DNA of 64,000 nt, from positions 37,777,804 through 37,841,803 of the forward strand of contig NC_084888.1 in NCBI RefSeq assembly GCF_958979055.1, read 5' to 3'. The DNA is from Alnus glutinosa (taxonomy: Eukaryota > Streptophyta > Magnoliopsida > Fagales > Betulaceae). This document shows, piece after piece, positions 10,961 to 25,478 of the stretch. A program made the position numbers and the translations under genes. Within the stretch, counting starts at the first letter, position 1; the number at the start of each line of letters is the position of its first letter. Below the pieces are notes generated by a model, which saw nothing but the letters and a program-made list of their open reading frames with translations, made no database searches and was not told where the DNA came from.

Positions 10961-13836
10961 GTGGCATAATCTGTGCAGTGAAGCCGATTCCTACGTGGCA
11001 TACACGTAGTCGTTGTCAGTAAAGCTCTTTTGACGTGGATGGCACAAGTGGCAAAATCTTTCAGCTCTACGCTTTTGGTAATCTATATATGTGACTGCCC
11101 ATCTAACTTTGGGATCGCCCCTGTGTTTCACTGGATATTGCCGTTATGACATTAAGCTAAAAAAAAAAAACTGTTCAAATCGTTACTTTTGATATTTGAT
11201 TTAACAATAAATTTTAACGGAATATCCTTAAGCGAGACGTTTAAAAATTTAAATACTTCAATTTGAGACGTTTACTAGTTCAATACATTTATCTCAAAAC
11301 GACGTATAATTCGATATCTTTTTATGAAATTATCTTCTTCTTTTTCTTTTTTTTTTTGTAAGTTGTTATTTTGTTATTGCTTTATCCCTTTTTTTTGCAA
11401 GTCTTTAGTAGTCTATGTGTGTTTGTTTGTGTATAAGTGCTTCTTTTAACCACCTTCACAGGTGGGATTTCTTGACATTCTTGCTAAGACTCGTTAGGTT
11501 CATACCTTTAGAAGCATTATCTCTACGTACTTATATTTTTAGTTTTTTTTTTTTTTTTTGGATCGCCTGGCCTAAATGATGTATTTTCTTTTTCACGTAT
11601 TTAAAAAAAGAAAAAAAAGCCAACAACCCATTCGAGCAAAATAGCAAAAGGACCATGGGATAGGCAGTCGTGGCTACTTATGGGCCTCTCAGGACTGTCC
11701 ATACAGGAAACTTGTAAGAAATCTCATCTACCAAGGAAGTATTCATAGGAGGAGAAGAGAGTCTTCCTAGAAACGAAAACTAGGGTCAACTTATTAATCA
11801 AGGGAAACCTAGAAAAGAGTGGAACTTGGTTAGAGTGTCCATGGCGTAGTTTGAATGACAAGTTTGACAATTCCGCCTGAACTAACCCATAGCTTATTAG
11901 ATTTATGATAAAGCAAGGGCATGTGGAATGTGGATTAAGGGGCGGGAATGGCAGGTTGAGTAAATTGGGGAAAAGGGAAGGGGAAGTAGAGTGAAGGAAG
12001 TTGGGTGGACAGTGGATAAAGAAAAAAGAGGAAAAGTAATAAAGGAAAGTAGGTGGCCATGGTATTGGTTGGTGGGGTAATAAAAGAAAGCGGAAGGTGC
12101 AGGAGATGGTGGTGGGAGGGTGTGGTTCAGAATGCAGAGCTGTGTGAGCACTGAGCACTGGGCACTGAGCCCTGAGCATAACTGAGTAAAACTGACCCTA
12201 GCTCTCTTCTTTTGCTTTTAAGATGAATTCCATTGAACATTATAAAAAAGAAAAAAAGAAAAAAAAAAAAAGGGGGTCCCATTTCCTCCGCAACTCTCGC
12301 CCATTCACTTATGGTTTCTTAAATGCAGCTGTCCACCCTCGGTTTAATTGCATCCTTAAAAGAGACCCCTCCCTCCCTCCAAAAATTACTACCTATTTGA
12401 CCCAAACAGTCTTCATTATGTCGGTAGTAAATATGATGTTGTGTTGTTTAAAAAAAATTAAAAAATAAAAATAAAAATCATCATTGTCCATGGCTGAAAT
12501 TGAATAGACACACATTCATTAGGGAAAACAGTGCCTGTCATGCAAGAGAAGGTCACATTTCTGTGTCGATCAGTGATTTTTTTTTTTTTTTTTTTTTTTT
12601 GTTATTATTTCATATTTCATCAAGTTGGAATTTAATTTATGACAAAGGCTTGTGGCGTTTTAATATTAAAGAAGGAAGACAAAATGAAAATCATAAAAGC
12701 TAACTCCGTTTGGTTTTTTTGACATACCATGACAGGAAAAAGCCAAATTTTTATAAATAAGAAAGCAATCAAGTTCTGCCTCTCTTTTGAGGCGAGGAGC
12801 CCGTGAAAATTAGGGCAGCAATTCTGGTTGTCTTTACGCATGGTGTTACATGGCTTGACATTTTGTTGCACGTTTGGAACTTACTACACAGCCAGGGGAA
12901 TCATCCATTCTGTATTTCGCCGTAGCCACCCGACCCTACTATTTTAGCTGCACATGGGTTGACAACTCTAGTGACCTTAAAGCTTTATTATACATGCATA
13001 ACTAGAATTCATCATTTATAATTATTTGTTTAAATTTGAGACTAAAATACCATTTATAAAATTTATATGACCAGATAAATAGTTGAAGATCTTAATTTTT
13101 ATTTATAAAGCATATTTTATAAGTGATTTTTTTTTTTTTTTTCGGATTATCAACCTAAAATAAGAGGGTTGCGAATTTCAAAAAAAGAAAAAAAAAATAT
13201 AAAAGAAAGGAAAAGGGAATCGCTGCCAGCTGCGACTATTGGCTCTGATTTCTAATTTTAAGAATTATTTTATTTTATGTTGCTCTCCACTCCCAAGGTA
13301 GGAAAAGTTCAGACAGTAAAACGACACGGCCTTCATGCGTGCTTTGTTTTTACTTGCTTGTTTTTTTTGTTACCTCAATTCTCTTTGTATTTGCGCGCGC
13401 TCCAGCATTGGTCAATCGTCAGCGTGCACAGTGACAGGAATTTTACCGGCAACGTGGAATTAACAAAACAAGACACTTCGTCAATTCCGTGACCCGGTGG
13501 GGCATCACATGAAATGACGAAATGAAAACTCCGCAATTTTCCGGTTCATAGTTGATACCGGGTATGTGTTCTTTTGGGCCTTGTTCAATAGAGATTGAGC
13601 TGGCCTGGGCCCAACTCCTTCAAGCCCAAATGATGGTTCTTCTGCCATGGATATTGTTCTTTTGGGAACTCTTTATTAAGCGCAGTTCTTTAAGGCCCAT
13701 TACGGGAGGTGGGATACGCCAGGCCCATCACTCACACGCGCGCGCACATGCAAAAAGCCCTATCGAAATTTTCTGCGTCAGGGCGTCTTTGTGAGAGAAG
13801 TGGAAGGAGAAACACTGTAAACAAGAGAGAGGGGAG
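10961..13836. other. Intergenic region upstream of two divergent genes
   Basis: Low-complexity AT-rich DNA with T and A runs (for example 12569-12600). No coding gene or clear mobile element was recognised. The right end (about 13500-13836) is the likely promoter of the tRNA-binding protein gene and includes a GCGCGC-rich stretch near 13738. Confidence 0.45.
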
Positions 13837-14094
13837 ATGGCAGCGAATGGAAGCACGGGTCTGAATAGAGAGCAAAAGATTGTGTCAGCTCTCTGTAAAC
13901 ACCTCTCTTTAGATCCTGTAAGCCACCACTCACCCCACCTCGCTTTTCCATTTCCTTTGCACTCGTTTTTATTTGATACTCTTTGTTTTCCGCTCTGAGG
14001 TTCTTGATGTACGAACTCAGTTTTACTGTAATTTTACATTTTTCTTGTTGCTAGGTCGTCTATTTTTGTTGGTTTTTTATTGATTTTTGTGTGT

Positions 14095-14125
<31 letters not shown>

Positions 14126-17100
14126 GGGGGGGGGGGCGGCTTGATGTGTTTATTTCAATCACTTAAACATTGGAGTCTGAGTTCGTATATTGAAATTTCG
14201 AGAATTGGTCCTTCAGAAGTGGTTTTGGTTGATCCTGGTGGCATTGAAATGGAGAGTGTTCATGTGGTGTGGTCATGAGTTAGGAGTTTTGACGAAGACA
14301 CTTTCTTCTCATTACCAAGCATTTTCCTTTTCCCTTATTTGCATTCTTTCTGCATGTGTGTTCACTGGACTTTCATGTCATCTCGATTGGTGAAATGCTA
14401 TTGAACTTCTGTATATGTAATTTCAAATGATATTTTCATACATGAATATGCATTGTCAAGGATGATATTAAACTGGCTTATAAAATTGATTTATGCAGAA
14501 AATCTTTTTGGGTGATGTCGTGGAGAATGATATAAAGAGCTTGTACTCAAACATCCTGAAGTCATCTGGGGCCCCTTTGGATGACAACGATGAGGTAAAG
14601 TTGAATTCGTTTGCCTACTGAATGTACTAGTCCAAAGCATTTGGTGCACAATTATTGATCAAAATGCAGTTTGCCACCTTAACTGATGTTACTAAAATAA
14701 GATGTATGGGGTTGTTAGATGCCTGTATAGATTGCTTATGTAAGTAACTTCCCAAATTATAGCAAATAACTTAGAAATAAAATGAAGAAAAGTTACTTAA
14801 TGATGTTTTGATGTCTAGACTCCTGTTAGTGTATTCGTGTTGATTTTTCCTGGATTTCTTATTGCTAAATGTTAAAGTGTTCCACATCGCCAAGAGATAC
14901 ATAACTTGGGCACTTTATAAGCCATGGACACCCCTTCTCTCTAAAGGCGTCTTTTGAGAGTGAGTAAGGCCCAATGATTTTTACATGGTATCAGAGCAGG
15001 TTCCTTGGACGATGATGGACCTTTCCCTCTCGGTTGAACACGTGTTTGGCTAAAAAGTTGCCACACGTGAGGGGGCGTGTTAAAGTGTCCCACATCGTTA
15101 AGAGATACATAACCTGGGCACTTTATAAGCCATGTATACCCCTCCTCTCTAAAGGCTTCTTTTGAGAGTTAGTAAGACGCATGAACTTTTACAGTAACCC
15201 CCCCCCCCCGCCCCCTTTTTTTGCTCAAAAACTGAACTTTTGATTATAGGTGATGAAGTGGATAACATTTGCAGAGAGTTTTCCTCTGGATTCTAAGTCA
15301 TGCTTTGGAGTTCTCAATGGATTAAATGACGACTTGGCTCAGAAGTCTGTGCTTTTGGGGAATGGACTAAAACCCTCTGCAGCTGACATTATCGTGTTTT
15401 CAGTTCTAAATCCTTTGCTGGTATGAAATTTGACCCTCCATTTGGTTACATTCTACAAACAAAAATGAAGTGAAGGAAGAAGAAAAACGGAAAAATTATA
15501 AATTTTTTATTATTTTTCATTCCGTAATTATAAAAGGAAAGTAGTGAAAAAGTGACGAGAAGAAAAATGAAGTCTTATATCTCCTCCCCATACCCAACTT
15601 TGTCTCCAAATATTACCTCTTTTGGAAAGAATTTTTGGTGGGCATGAGAATAAAAGTTTGACATGTTTCCTTACACTTCATGTTTTTTTTTTTGCTCTCC
15701 CTTTTGACAAACCAAATATTAGAAGGAATATAATTAAAAAAAATTCTCTAGGAGTGAATCAAATGTGGTATAAATTTTTTGCTTCAAATGAATCTTTTCA
15801 TTTATTATGCTTCTCCTTGTGCAGATATATATTTTTTTCTCTTTTAATTAATATTTGGACTAAATGTTTCTTGTGAGTGTCTGAAATATTGGTTGCACAA
15901 CAACAATTTGTGGGCCCATTAATCATGCATACCTACCTTTCATGTCCATTTGTGTATATATATATATATATATACACAAATGGACATGAAAGGTAGGTAT
16001 ATTCTGTGTATATATTTCATACAATTGTGAAATGGTGAATTAAAATTGCTGTTCTTTTAAAAAGTTTAAATCAAGAGGTTTTGTTGTGATGCCAGTCACC
16101 CCATACTTATGGGGCTTGGAGGTGCCCTTTGGCTCAAAGGCCTTTGGTCTTACAGAGTTGAAATTCTTATGATTTCTGTGTGGTTCTTATTGCCAGATTG
16201 GCCTTACAAATGAAGACAAGGAAAAGTTACCACATGTGATGAGATGGATGGATTACATCCAGGTAGGACCACATCCAGATTAGTTTCTGCTATTTTAATT
16301 ATTCAATGTTTTTGATACCCTGCTGGGAAAGAAAAATGTATAGTTACCAAATGTTCTCACTAGATGCAGACATATTATCTCCTTGGTTTGGCACTGGTTT
16401 TGTCCATGTATCCTTTTGGATCTATTTCAAATATTTGTCATGCTTGGTGCTTGTATGAAACAGTTTGATGAATAAGAAATTTTATTGATTACATAAATGA
16501 TTGGGAGTGTCAAAAGGTTTCGATGAAGTTGGGATTCATCATTCACTAACCTCTACTCTATGCAAACGTTTGGGATGGGTCTCATTCATTTGAGTTCTAC
16601 GTATGCATTTGACAAACCCGGGTACAGCTCATCAAAAGAGCAATTACTTATCGTGGGCCACATTTTGTGATTCAGAAAGAAATGAAACAAAACTGAAGAT
16701 TCAGAACATCGAAACAAACAAAAAAGATGCTAACCTTAAGATTATGTTTTCGTCTAATTTTATGAAATTAGTAATGATCTTATTATCCATTATGTACCCG
16801 GTGAGATGTCCTAATAAATCCCTTTCTGCTCAGATATCAAAATTATTGACCTAGATTAGATCAATCAAAAAGATTTACTTTGTTGCCAGAGGCCAGAGTC
16901 TACTAATTGTGGTCTGGTCATTTGCATTCATTGACCACCATTGTTGAATCTTGCTAGGAAAAGAAAAAAATTATGGGTAATTACTTTTGCCCCCCACCAA
17001 CTACCAGCCATTGTCAATATGCCCCCATGAATTGACACTTCGACCAAAAGAGAGCATCAAACTACCATTTTTACACACTTTGCCCCCTTCTGTCAGTCTA

Positions 17101-20100
17101 ATTCATGCAAATACTTCAATGCCCTAACTCAATTTAAAAAATAACCTAAATACCCTCATCTGAAAAAAAAAAAAAAAAAAAAAAAAAACCCTGAAGGAAA
17201 AGGGGTGGCTGCCGCCACCCCTGAGGTGGCCGCACGGCCACCCTAGGTCTTTTCTAGGGTGGCCACGCAGCCACCCCAGAGGCCGTGGGTGGCCCGCGAG
17301 CCACCCCTAAAGGTGGCTCCGGCCACCTCTGCGGGCCACCCCTTTTCCAGGTTTTTGTTTTTGTTTTTTTTTTTTTTTAAAAATATATTAATTTTAATTT
17401 TTTTATTAATTACTGTAAAGGGTATTTTGGTCTTTAAATCAAAATTAACGGTAAAAAATGGCATATTCCATCCAAGTTAACGGAATGGGGCAAAGTGTGT
17501 AAAAATGGTAGTTTGATGCTCTATTTTGGTCGAAGTGTCAGTTCATGGGGGCATGTTGACAATGGCTGGTAGTTGATGGGGGGAAAAGGTAATTACCCCA
17601 AAAAATTATTTACCTTGTATTTGACATTCACACTTGGTAGATGCTTTCTGCAATGGAGAGAGAAAAAAAGTTTTCTGGTATAAGCATTATTCTGAAATAC
17701 GAACTCTCGAACTTTAGGGATCATAAAAATTTTCTGTCAAGACACGCTGGATAGGGTTTTTTTTTTTTTAATTATATATATATATATATATGCAAAGTGT
17801 GGTTGATGATGTACAATTCTGCTATATGGACATGTAAGTTGTGACTTGTGACAAGACGTTGGGATCGTATTTTAAAATGTGAAGCCTATATTTACTTCAG
17901 ATTTCTCTTGCCTTATTCCAGCTATGTGCGAATCAGAATCCTGCTCTCCCATTTGTGCCCTTACCTTTTAAGCAGTCTGTTTATATGTTCTTGTATTATT
18001 TTCTGTGTATATATAATTAACTAGTGCTCATAAATTATTGTCATACATTTTAACAGAGCAAGGAGGATTTTGGGGAATTATTTGGGAAGATATTGCTCAA
18101 GAAGGCTAAATTTGAGCCACAAGTGAGTAATTTTTTCCAATATACTTCCATGTATGGTATATATGGGTTGAAGCAAATGGAATGTATGGGTTCCTCAGAG
18201 TGTGGTATTATACTCTTTCAACAGAGGGTTCTTGAATGGCTAAAAGATGAATTGTTTGGTTGTTTTATAATCATAATAATACAGTATAGCTGCACTGCTG
18301 CATCATATCCTTTCAGAATCTTTGCAAAATCTACTCCTGTCTGCGGGCAGGGAAACTGTGGATGCCCCTCTGGGAAAAAAAAGTGCAGCATGCCAAATCC
18401 ATTAAATTTCTCTGCAGAATTCCTTAAGTGCCTGTAAAACGTTGATAGAAGTTGATTTTCTTACATTCTTTGTTGATTTTAGTTGGAAGGAGCAAAAATT
18501 ACAGCGAAGGTGGTAGATTCAGATGTAAAAAAGACATCACAAAATGCAAAAAATGCAGATAAGTTGCAGCCAAACCTGAATCCAAAGAAAAGTGACGCCG
18601 AGGTACTCCTGAAATTGACCTTGATATATTGGTTTTCACATTGTTCCATTTATGTGTCTGGGTGTAGGCTTATGTGATTAGATTTTGAGAATTGTATCTA
18701 TGCCTTTTGTTTTTACTTTTTAGATTTCCATCTTCGTAAAATTCTTGCATACTGACACTGTTAATTTGAATTTCAAGAAAAAGGTCACAGGAGATAAAGA
18801 AGCTACCCAGGAGAAGAAAAAGGCATCCGAAACAGTCGTAGTTGAGAAGGACAAAGAAGTTAGTGTCAGTTTGCTCAATATACAAGTTGGTCTTATTCGC
18901 AAAGCATGGAAGCATCCATCTGCTGATAGGTATGGTGATGAACCCTTCTCTCTTTCTCTTCAAAGCCTATGGTTCATTGGATAAACATCAGAATTGGGTA
19001 CAACCCATTGAAGTAGTCTGAAGTTTTGGTGTCTAATTTTGCAATGACTGTTGGATACTAATTATTGATTAAGCATTCCTTTTTAATTCATGGTGCAGTT
19101 TACTTGTAGAGGAAATAGACATTGGAGATGCTAAACTGCGTCAGGTGGTCAGTGGTTTGGCCAAGTATTGTAGTCCAGATGAGTTAACGGTAATAATTAC
19201 TACATCAGTTATTGAGATATAATCAGTTACATTAATTTTTGCTTACCTGTGCTCTCCTTTAGTTTCATAATCGTTGGATTCTTCTTTTAATTATTGGCAT
19301 TTCAGATTTGTTGGATTATTGAAACCCATCTTTCTGTTGGCTCTGTTTCCTTTTTGCATCTGCTATGCAGAATCGGCGCATCGTATTGATTACAAATGTA
19401 AAACCTGGAAAGCTACGAGATGTGATGTCAGAAGGACTGGTACTTTTTTTTTCCCCCTTCTATGAATTCATCAATGAATCACTTTATGTTCTGCATAGCA
19501 CAGAACAAAGTAAAATACATTTAAATGATCAGTGCACGGTGTTTGAGGAATAATGGTACTTGCAAGATTTCACCATGGTTTATCTACAAAGGATATACTT
19601 TCCTTCTTTTTTGCACCTCTTAATAATCATAGATGCATACCTAGAAGCACGCAAATTTGCACTAATTCATTCTGGCTTATCTTTTTTTTGAAGAAGGATT
19701 GAAAGCCTGCGTGTTAAATCACTTTACTAGTGGCAGTTTCAATCTCAACATTCTATGTCTGCAACAGAGTTGGACTTAATCAGATGTTTTGCCATTAAGC
19801 AACACATTTACTCATGTAAATAAATGTTGCCCATATGCTGAAATAAAAAAAAGGAAGTTAGAAATGAATTACCATTTTTCCTGCTTGATTTTCTTTGTTA
19901 CATTGCATTTGATGTCTGTTTATGAAATTCTCGGAGCAGCTGATTTATGTCACAAGATTTACAAAATATTCTTTTCCGAAAGTCTGGCCACTTTATTCTT
20001 TGAAGTGAAACATTTAAAGTGTCTATTCTTAAAAATTTGCTATTTCTTCACCATATTCCTCTTGAGGTACTCCTTTGGAAGACTGCGATTATAGAGTGAT

Positions 20101-21225
20101 GTTGATGTGCATACTTATAAATCCAATTTCCCAGGTGCTATGTGCTTCTAGTGAAGATCATACCATTGTCGAGCCTTTGCTTCCTCCTGAAGGGGCTAAA
20201 CTTGGGGAGCGCGTTTCATTTTCTGGGTAAGCTTGCGGAAATCATGTTGAACCTTGTAATCATTCATATATCACTTGTATAATTTAGGCTACCCTAGGAA
20301 GATAGGCTGTTGGACCTTTAATGGAGAAAATAAATAGTCACAACTTGGGAACTAGTTGATTAGTTTTGCTATTCCCCCGTTTTTTTTTTTTTTTGAATGC
20401 TGCTATTCCGCTGTTAGGGTGCTTTCCATTTTACGGCTGTATTAAGCTGGGATTAACCTGTTCAGTCTTCACTTTCAAATGGTTTACATAACTTTATCTT
20501 TACCCTTATATAGTTGATAAAAGTTTACAATCATTTGTAGAGACCATAGAATGAAGCGCACATTTGTCTTACACTTTTTTCATAAGTAAGGTGTATCTTA
20601 CCCCCTTGGTGTTTTTGTCTAGGATTGATGGAAAGCCAGAAGACGTCCTTAACCCTAAAAAGAAACAGTTGGACAAGATAACACCGGTATGTATATCTTT
20701 TTCATTTTCTTTTTAGTGCAGTAACCTTCACCGCATATCAATCTGTTACTCAGATTATTCAATGACTTTCCGCATCTTGAATTCAATACAAAAGAGGATA
20801 ACTGTTTTGCCACGTATTAGATCAGTGGTTGAGGGTGACCGGGTCTGCTCGTTAGTTGGGGTGGCTTAGTTTTTCAGTTTATCCTTTCAGTCATACTCCC
20901 TTCAACAGATGAAGTATGAGCAAGTCACTGTCATTATTGGTCTGTTTTAAGAGTAATGAATCACTGATATCATAATATTTGCTATATTAATTATCAAATG
21001 TTATTTGGACATACTATTTTCTATATTTTGTTTCTCAAGGATGGGGGAATACTTTTCTTACGATCTGTGAATGAATGCTTTGAAATGTGAAGAAATAATT
21101 CTAGTGTTTCACGGCTGCAGCATCTTTTCACGGACGACATGGGTGTGGCCACGTTCAAGGGAATACCATTTATGACATCTGGTGGACCGTGTACCTCATC
21201 CATTCCCAAGGCTAGCATCAAATAG
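13837..21225 (+). CDS. AIMP1/Arc1p-like tRNA-binding protein (EMAPII OB-fold)
   Basis: Homologue of Arabidopsis At2g40660, an OB-fold tRNA-binding cofactor related to AIMP1/p43 and yeast Arc1p, which help aminoacyl-tRNA synthetases hold tRNA in the cytosol. Twelve exons: 13837-13917, 14499-14594, 15250-15420, 16197-16262, 18057-18122, 18483-18602, 18778-18929, 19099-19189, 19371-19439, 20135-20226, 20623-20686, 21121-21225. All have GT-AG borders and phases agree, giving 390 residues (the Arabidopsis protein is about 389). The N-terminal half is GST-C-like. A Lys-rich linker (KKVTGDKEATQEKKKA) follows, then the tRNA-binding domain from VGLIRKAWKHPSADR through LITNVKPGKLRDVMSEGL to GERVSFSG and the C-terminal subdomain. 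Exon 7 could instead start at 18724, adding 18 in-frame codons. Introns carry a TRIM, a palindrome and a large fold-back element. Confidence 0.92.
14109..14136 (+). repeat. GT microsatellite followed by a long G-run
   Basis: A (GT)n stretch from about 14088 passes into about 28 consecutive G in intron 1 of the tRNA-binding protein gene. It is likely length-variable and error-prone to sequence, so its exact length should not be trusted. Confidence 0.8.
14870..15193 (+). mobile_element. TRIM (miniature LTR retrotransposon)
   Basis: Two direct repeats of 116 bp (14870-14985 and 15078-15193), each running TGTTAAAG to TTTTACA, flank a 92-bp centre. The centre opens with TGGTATCAGAGC, the usual plant primer-binding site complementary to initiator methionine tRNA, and closes with a purine-rich tract (GTGAGGGGG) at the second repeat. 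There is no coding sequence, as is normal for TRIMs. The two ends differ at roughly one base in eight, so the insertion is old. I did not find matching target duplications. It lies in intron 2 of the tRNA-binding protein gene, in sense orientation. Confidence 0.85.
15929..16000. repeat. 72-bp perfect palindrome
   Basis: The sequence equals its own reverse complement over 72 bases, centred between 15964 and 15965 in a (TA)n core. The arms carry unique sequence (ATACCTACCTTTCATGTCCA), so this is more than a TA microsatellite. It sits in intron 3 of the tRNA-binding protein gene. A transcript would form a 36-bp stem with almost no loop. Confidence 0.9.
16975..17599. mobile_element. Fold-back MULE-like element A with GC-rich core
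   Basis: Long terminal inverted repeats of about 115 bp (GGGTAATTAC at the left, GTAATTACCCC at the right) enclose A- and T-rich tracts and a GC-rich centre (17205-17345) built of short GGTGGC/GCCACC hairpins. Flanks share AAAAAATTAT, a duplication of 9-10 bp of the size made by Mutator-like transposases. It carries no transposase. It lies in intron 4 of the tRNA-binding protein gene. Confidence 0.8.
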
Positions 21226-23863
21226 TGAAGATGGTATATTGGCTCCCAAGAACAATGTAACTCACTTTTCAGAGTTGAGCTGAACAGTAAGCTTTACATG
21301 AGAAGAAGACACATTCATGTAGGGATGGTTTTTGATTGTTTATGATGTGTCATGTTCCTATTTTCATATCAAATGGTTTAACATCTATTGCATTTAGTTT
21401 GGATATGATGATAAAGTAGGGTTAGACAATTTTTAACACGGTTTGCGAATCTGACATGAAATTAGCGGGTTATTATGGTTGAGGAGTTTAGCCTGTTTAA
21501 TTAAATGAATCGGATTATGGTTGTCATAAATTGTCTTATACATATGCATCGACAAAATATTTAAGGCTGTCAATTTTTGGCATGATTTACGAATCCAACA
21601 CAAAATTATCAGGTTAGGGTTGAGCAGTTTGACATGTTTAATTAAATGGGCTAGGTTATAGTTGATTTAAATAGTCTTGCATCCATATTTCGAAACCTGA
21701 TACCCGAACACGAATTGTCACTCATAAATACAAGTCTCATTGTAACAAAAGAACCCAAAGAATATTTTTTTTTTTTTTTTTTTGGGTTGGGGGGGGGGGG
21801 GGGGGTAGCTGGTGGGGGAGGGAGTGAATTGGTTGGGGGAGGGGTGGGGGGCGACGTGGGGGGGATGTGTTTACCAAAGGAGACAAAGGAGTTCAACTTG
21901 GCGACGTTGTACGCAACAAAATCGGTGTTTACTGTGAATTTTGAAGGCTGACCAAGAGGCAATCTTGCTCTTTATCTACCTAAATGACTTTTATGGGGAA
22001 TTCAGGACGTTACACACACACAAAAAAATAAAAAATAAAAAAAAAAGTGTAATTTTGTGGAATGTCATTGTTTTTGTTTTCGGAGGCATTTAGTGGGGTT
22101 TTATGTAATTTTATGGGTTTTTTTGACATGTGGCGATTCGCATTCGCGCTCCAGGTTTGAATTGTGTTAAGACATGTGTACAAGATTATAAGGTCAATCA
22201 TAATCCGACTCATTTAATAAAATAAGTTAAATCTTTTAACCTTAATATGCTAATTTCGTATTTGATTTGTTTCGGGAATTGTCAAATAATTGTCGGCCAC
22301 AAATCTCGCATGTTGGGTTCAGATCGTGTCAAAGCATTTGAGAATAAAACTATATAGTATATAAGTCAACTAGAATCACTAAATGGGTTAAATTTTTTAA
22401 TTGTAATTTGTTAATTTCGTATTAAATCATGTAAGATTTGCTGACAGTTTCAAAATTTGACTGTTGTAATTTTCTCTTGATGTACATAATGATGTTGCGT
22501 CAGAAATCTTTTTCCTCTTACTGCTTTAAATTATGAGATCTCTTGCCAGCTACAATAATCAATAATGTACCATCAGATCGTTATTTGTTATGGCTGTTGT
22601 ACTTTGTTTAATCCATTTTTTTTTTTTTTTTTTTTTTACTCCTACGTGTGTATAAACAATGTCAACATGTGAAAGCTTTTGTCTTTTTCTGAAAATAGAA
22701 ATCGTCCTTCCACTCTAAATACAGAATTACTTGGCTACGGTTGTGCGGAGAGATTCGGATTCGTATCAAATCTTCCCTTTTTGACAAACACTCATTGCTC
22801 TTTGTTGACGTCCGAGACACCCAATAGCCATGGGGTAACCATACGCGCCAAAGTTTGATCTGCCGGTAAAACAGAAGAACACTCCTGCAAAAGACATGTA
22901 AAAAATACTATGAAATTTCACTTCAAAAAGACACTATAATATCAAACAATTTCTCCTCCCCAAATTCAATCGGGCGGGGGGGCCGTCTACCTAAGCACAT
23001 GCTCGGATAGATTCGAATTTTCAAAAACTTGTTGTCTGAATTACTATTAATTATGGTAATAAATGTGAAAGAGTTTTTATGAAACAAACTATGTGACAAG
23101 TCTCTAGCAGCCTACGTACTTATCTTTTGAGGCAAGTGGGCTCGGTAGGAACTCTCTCCCATAGAGGTCTCTTACAATTTCCTTCGATTCCCTTTACTTT
23201 TGGCAAGAGATTGTCAAAGATCTTGATTTTCCCTTGGGCTTGGTCTGTGAGTAGATGTATAGAAAGTTGCATTGATTAAGGAAATTGCTCCATAAAATAC
23301 CATTAATTTTTTCTCAATTCTTTTTTGGAAAAAAAATACAGATTTTAATGTAAACAAGAAAAGAAAAGAAAAGAAAAGAAAGAAAAAAAGATTTCGTTTG
23401 GCCATGAACTTTTGAAATTGTTTTTAAAATATTCAACTGGTGCAAATATTTAGTGTACTGGCTGCAGCCGGATTGGGGATGTGATATCTCAGAAAGATGC
23501 AGACGCAGATATTGCTTGCAAAGGGACATGGCGGGAAGAAGAAAACCGAATCAAAGTGGGAGATACCCGAAAAAGATCACGAAATATCTGTGAGTGATAT
23601 GATCTCTGTAAATTGTAATAGCCTCTGATTCTCTCTGCCTCTCTGCCTCTCAACTTCCTCCCCCACCGCCACCGAACCAACTTAATTTTCTTGTGCATTT
23701 ACTCTATAAATACAACCGCATCATGTTCATATGTGTCCTGTGAGTTTAAACTTTTGTCAGAAGCCTCTACCTTTCGGTTTTTGCACCATTAATTTCTTTG
23801 CAGTCTCTTTTATTACTTTCTGCCCCCACAACGTTTTCGTTATTATTATTGTTTGGTAGAGGT
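21226..23863. other. Intergenic region with a dispersed repeat
   Basis: Two or three degenerate copies of a dispersed repeat lie at about 21425-21715 and 22140-22440, with recurring phrases such as AAATTAGCGGGTTA and TTTAATTAAATG. A T-run/G-run is at 21764-21804, and T-runs at 22618-22637. The last few hundred bases should include the promoter and leader of the response regulator gene. No other gene was recognised. Confidence 0.5.
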
Positions 23864-24689
<826 letters not shown>

Positions 24690-25478
24690 ACACCCATTTT
24701 CCTGAGGAAATTAGAGCGTGTAACGGATATTTCAATCATTATTAGATGACAATTCGTACACAATATGACAGTGACTAAATTAGTTTCAGTCGCTAATCAG
24801 TTTTGTTTAGCTCGAATCTCGCCCTCCCCCTCCACATAACTGTTTGTGATAAATTAAGAGTTTCAATGACAATCCTTCTTTTCTTTTTCTTTTTCTTTTT
24901 CTTCTTGTGCTGCTCTCCTATCCTTCTCCACATAAGCGATTCTACTAATTTTTTTCTTAGTAGTTGAGATTGAACTTTATAATCGATTTTAAGAAGATCC
25001 GGTTGTAACTTGACTAGAGATGTTATTAGCGTTTTTTTCTGAGTCGTTACATGTTTGTACCGGTATTCAAAGTGCAAGCATGTTAACCCTGCTTAGCAAG
25101 GCATTATTCTGTTCCTCCTATACATGAGGAAAAGACACTTCATCATCTTCAATTTTGAGCTTCCACTGAACAGAATGCAGACCAACAATGATCTTTTTAT
25201 GCAAATTCAAAGAATAATATATAGGACCATGTAACCATGTTACATTGAGATTCAAAGGATAGGCTTATCAAATATGGGTATACGTATTTCCATAATTTTG
25301 TTTTTCATCTAATTAAACATGCGGCGCACAATGCCTTGATGCCCTCGAGTAAAAAGGAAATGAACAGATCGAGTATAAACTTAACAATCCACCTGCATGA
25401 AATTTACTTCTTAATGGACAGATCAGTAAAAGTTTTAAGAATAACGAGAACATACCTCTGAAATAACTGATCAGATTT
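24690..25478. other. 3' flank and intergenic region
   Basis: Sequence between the convergent response regulator gene and the small His/Cys-rich gene. Apart from a CT-rich stretch near 24870-24910, I see no gene, RNA or repeat structure. Confidence 0.4.

Noticed and set aside
21651-21962. Poly-Pro and poly-Gly open frames on both strands
   Set aside because: They come from a G-rich low-complexity run and have no gene structure.
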